Below are positions 61,603-64,000 of a stretch of DNA of 64,000 nucleotides, piece by piece (positions within the stretch are counted from its first letter, which is position 1; every line of letters begins with the position of its first letter). Source of the stretch: Volvox africanus (lineage: Eukaryota; Chlorophyta; Chlorophyceae; Chlamydomonadales; Volvocaceae); assembly GCA_030268105.1 (NCBI GenBank), contig BSDZ01000022.1, positions 1,095,001 through 1,159,000 of the forward strand. The letters run 5' to 3'. The notes beneath the pieces are model-generated. The model did no database searches and was not told the origin of the DNA. It was given only the letters and a program-made list of their open reading frames with translations. Made by a program: the position numbers and the translations under genes.

Positions 61603-63783
61603 TCAAGTAAATGGGCGTCCCTCGAGGTAACAGCGCCATTCCTTTAAAGCATGCAGCACTGCCAGAAGCTCCTGTTCCCCGGTGGTATAACGAATCTCCG
61701 CACCAGAAAACTTCTTACTCGTGAAGGTGATCGGTCGCCCTTCCTGTAACAACACAGCGCCGCTCCCAAATACTGAGGCATCAGACACTACCTCAACACA
61801 AAATGGCAACGAGTAATCAGGGAATGCAAGGGTGACATCTTCGGCAATGGTTCGCTTGAGCTCTTCGAATGCCCGCTGGCATTGCGACGTCCACGACTCG
61901 AGTGAGACGAAAACGCCTTTGCGAGTTAAGTTAGTAAGCGGGGCCGCAATGATGGAATATTTTTCAATGAACTTTCGGAAATAATTGGTCAAGCCAAGGA
62001 ACTTACGCAGCTCCGTGAGGTTCTGAGGCGTGGGCCAATCACGAACCACGGCGACCTTCCGCGGGTCCATCTTCACACCGGTGGCCGACACAATGTGGCC
62101 CAAATATTCCACCTGAGGCTGCGCCCAAAAGCATTTGGCGCATTTAGCAAACAATTGCTCCCGCCTCATAACGTCGAGCACGAGCCGAAGATGCTCCAAG
62201 TGCTCCTCGCGCGTCTTAGAATAAACCAAGATGTCATCCAGGTAGCAAACAACGAACCTGTCGATAAACGGCCTAAACATTCGGTCCATAACCGCCTGAA
62301 ACGTCGCAGGGGCATTAGTCAAACCAAACGATAGGACCGTATACTGAAAGTGACCAAAGGGCGTCCGAAAAGCGGTTTTCGGAATATCAGAGGCAGCGAT
62401 GCGGATCTGATTATAGCCCTGTTGCAAGTCAATCGAGAAAAAATAAGAAGAACCCTTCAGCTTATCCAACAGGTCGTCAACGTGTGGCAAAGGGTAGCAA
62501 TTTTTCACCGTGCTCGCATTCAACCCCCGGTAATCGATGCACATGCGCAAGGTCCCATCCTTCTTACCGACAAACAAAATTGGTGCAGAATACGGGGATG
62601 TGCTGGGGCGTATCATACCCTTCACGAGCAAATCCGTCACCTGGCGCTTTACCTCGTCCAGCTCCAATGGACTCAACCTGTACATTGGCCGGGCCGTAGG
62701 CTGCGCTCCAGGCATGAGAGGGATTGTGTGATCAACAGGACGCATAGGTGGTAGGCCAGGGATATCTTTAAAGACATCCTCATACTGTGACAGTAGGGCC
62801 TCAACCTCAGGATCCACAGAAATCTGCGCGGTGGTGGCACAACAGCCCACCCGCGGCCTCAAAAGCAGTCCGTAGGCACCCTTCTGTAACAAACGGACGG
62901 CCTCCTTACGTCCGACTACCTCTGGTTCAATGCACGCAGCCATTGCGGTCACAGCGAAATTAACCATAGGCACCGCCTCAGCTTCACCCTCCTTTGGTGT
63001 GACATGTTCGAACGACAGGAAAGGTACCTTAATCGACAGAGTACCCTTGCACATATGCAGGGTTGCGGTCTCCATGTCGATGCGCGCGCGGTACTGTCGT
63101 AATGTCGACGACCCCATTATGTACGGTGCAGTCTCTGCTAAGCCCTGCAGCACGTACGGCCGGGTCACAACACGCAAAGGGCCTATCGATAGGCTAAGGG
63201 TAATCCTGCCCACGATGGGATGCTTACCCCCGTCAGCAAGGGTAACCTGTGGACAATCAGACGACTCTGGGGTCAACCCCAGCGCATTCACCTCTGCGAC
63301 AGAGATGAAGTCGTCGCTGGCACCGGTGTCAACAAGTGCCTTCAGAGTACGGCCATTCAAACCGATCTGAACCACTGGGACACGGTTATCTACGAGCGAC
63401 TGCCCAGCAGATAACGTTAGTGCACTTAGGGCGGGTCCGTAACCTACAGCACCCTCATCAGGAGCTTCGTACCAAACGTCAACCGAGTAGGATGTGCCTG
63501 GCCACGGAGCCAGCATACCCTCCCAATCCACACCATTAAACAAAACGGTGCCCGGCTCGAGCCGGTGGACACACCGCATACCCCTTAACGATGCCTCTGC
63601 CTTGCGCCGACAGAAAGCGGGGAGTAATACACATGCGGCGGTGCCTGGATATTGACGCCTACATCTCCTGTAAACGGCCAACTGTTCCGACATCTCACGC
63701 AGAGACGAGGGGATGAACAAAACCACATGGTTAGACAGATCGATAGACGACAGGGGACGGCGAGGTGTAAACAAATTACACAA
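61603..63783 (-). CDS. E2 protease-reverse transcriptase open frame
   Basis: 726 codons without the lesions seen in E1. It includes the protease site ALVDTGASDDFIS, then RT with [10 protein letters not shown], then RNase H to the shared UGA in GRPFT-stop-KTDHK. Upstream, near 63830, an Arg codon of E1 (CGA) is TGA in E2, separating this frame from gag. Confidence 0.93.
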   Translation of the reverse strand: MCNLFTPRRPLSSIDLSNHVVLFIPSSLREMSEQLAVYRRCRRQYPGTAACVLLPAFCRRKAEASLRGMRCVHRLEPGTVLFNGVDWEGMLAPWPGTSYSVDVWYEAPDEGAVGYGPALSALTLSAGQSLVDNRVPVVQIGLNGRTLKALVDTGASDDFISVAEVNALGLTPESSDCPQVTLADGGKHPIVGRITLSLSIGPLRVVTRPYVLQGLAETAPYIMGSSTLRQYRARIDMETATLHMCKGTLSIKVPFLSFEHVTPKEGEAEAVPMVNFAVTAMAACIEPEVVGRKEAVRLLQKGAYGLLLRPRVGCCATTAQISVDPEVEALLSQYEDVFKDIPGLPPMRPVDHTIPLMPGAQPTARPMYRLSPLELDEVKRQVTDLLVKGMIRPSTSPYSAPILFVGKKDGTLRMCIDYRGLNASTVKNCYPLPHVDDLLDKLKGSSYFFSIDLQQGYNQIRIAASDIPKTAFRTPFGHFQYTVLSFGLTNAPATFQAVMDRMFRPFIDRFVVCYLDDILVYSKTREEHLEHLRLVLDVMRREQLFAKCAKCFWAQPQVEYLGHIVSATGVKMDPRKVAVVRDWPTPQNLTELRKFLGLTNYFRKFIEKYSIIAAPLTNLTRKGVFVSLESWTSQCQRAFEELKRTIAEDVTLAFPDYSLPFCVEVVSDASVFGSGAVLLQEGRPITFTSKKFSGAEIRYTTGEQELLAVLHALKEWRCYLEGRPFT

Positions 63784-64000
63784 CGGATCGAAGCAGAGAA
63801 GTCCCGTGCGTCCGTCAAGCGTGATGCGTCACTCAATGACTCGCTCGATGTGTCCAAGTATGCAAGGCAACAATGCCTTCACGGCTGGCCGTAAGGATGA
63901 CCACCGACCACGCGTTAGTTCAGAAATCCCGGGTGGTGTCCCCTCCACAGGAACCCGGGCAAGCCCCTATTTCGGCTGAGGTACAAACGGCGGCAGTAAC
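63784..64000 (-). pseudogene. E2 gag end and pol start, interrupted
   Basis: Same frame as the protease open frame. It contains the shared gag UAG (63969-63967) and the E2-specific UGA near 63830. Only the last ten or so gag codons are in the window. Confidence 0.75.

Larger units (their letters stand above)
59013..64000 (-). mobile_element. Ty3/gypsy chromovirus E2, truncated by the window edge
   Basis: Same family and orientation as E1. It comprises the 3' LTR 59013-59845, then integrase, RT and protease frames up to the end of gag (UAG at 63969-63967). The 5' LTR and most of gag lie outside the window. The LTR differs from E1's at many positions, so E1 and E2 are separate insertions. Confidence 0.95.

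Overview
This window is nuclear DNA of a eukaryote, most likely a green alga of the volvocine/chlamydomonad kind. The evidence is four intron-rich genes with GT-AG splicing and phase-consistent joins, GC-rich exons with Ala, Gln, His and Ser-Pro tracts set in AT-richer microsatellite-filled introns, a pherophorin-like (Ser-Pro)n tail, Ty3/gypsy chromoviruses and non-LTR retrotransposons. The lineage is an inference; no rRNA, organelle gene or species marker is present.

Layout. 1-7250: a giant CACATA-type array with higher-order structure. 7349-12641 (-): a BRCC36-type JAMM deubiquitinase gene whose 3' end runs into the array; one of its introns holds a fragment resembling bacterial proline dehydrogenase PutA. 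15911-22853 (+): a complete ataxin-3-type gene (Josephin domain, two ubiquitin-interacting motifs, C-terminal UBX domain). The two deubiquitinase genes are head to head. 24265-29240 (+): an unrecognised single-pass membrane protein with a Cys-rich extracytoplasmic motif. 32836-58875 (+): a 26-kb gene of about 21 exons for an EF-hand, transmembrane, Pro-rich protein of about 1348 residues. 58900-64000: a truncated LINE copy interrupted by a second chromovirus that leaves the window.

Mobile DNA. The 12-kb intron of the 26-kb gene (44580-56594) contains a 5'-truncated LINE (about 45479-56255, minus) into which a chromovirus (47900-55367, minus, 5-bp target duplication TCTCT) has inserted. Several 5'-truncated LINE copies and two other short dispersed families (called R2 and R3 here) lie in introns throughout. 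Both chromoviruses share two in-frame stop codons at identical places: UAG after gag and UGA inside RNase H.

Gene models were assembled by eye from splice signals, reading-frame phase and family similarity, so exon ends are predictions. The four genes do not form one evident pathway, apart from the two neighbouring deubiquitinases.
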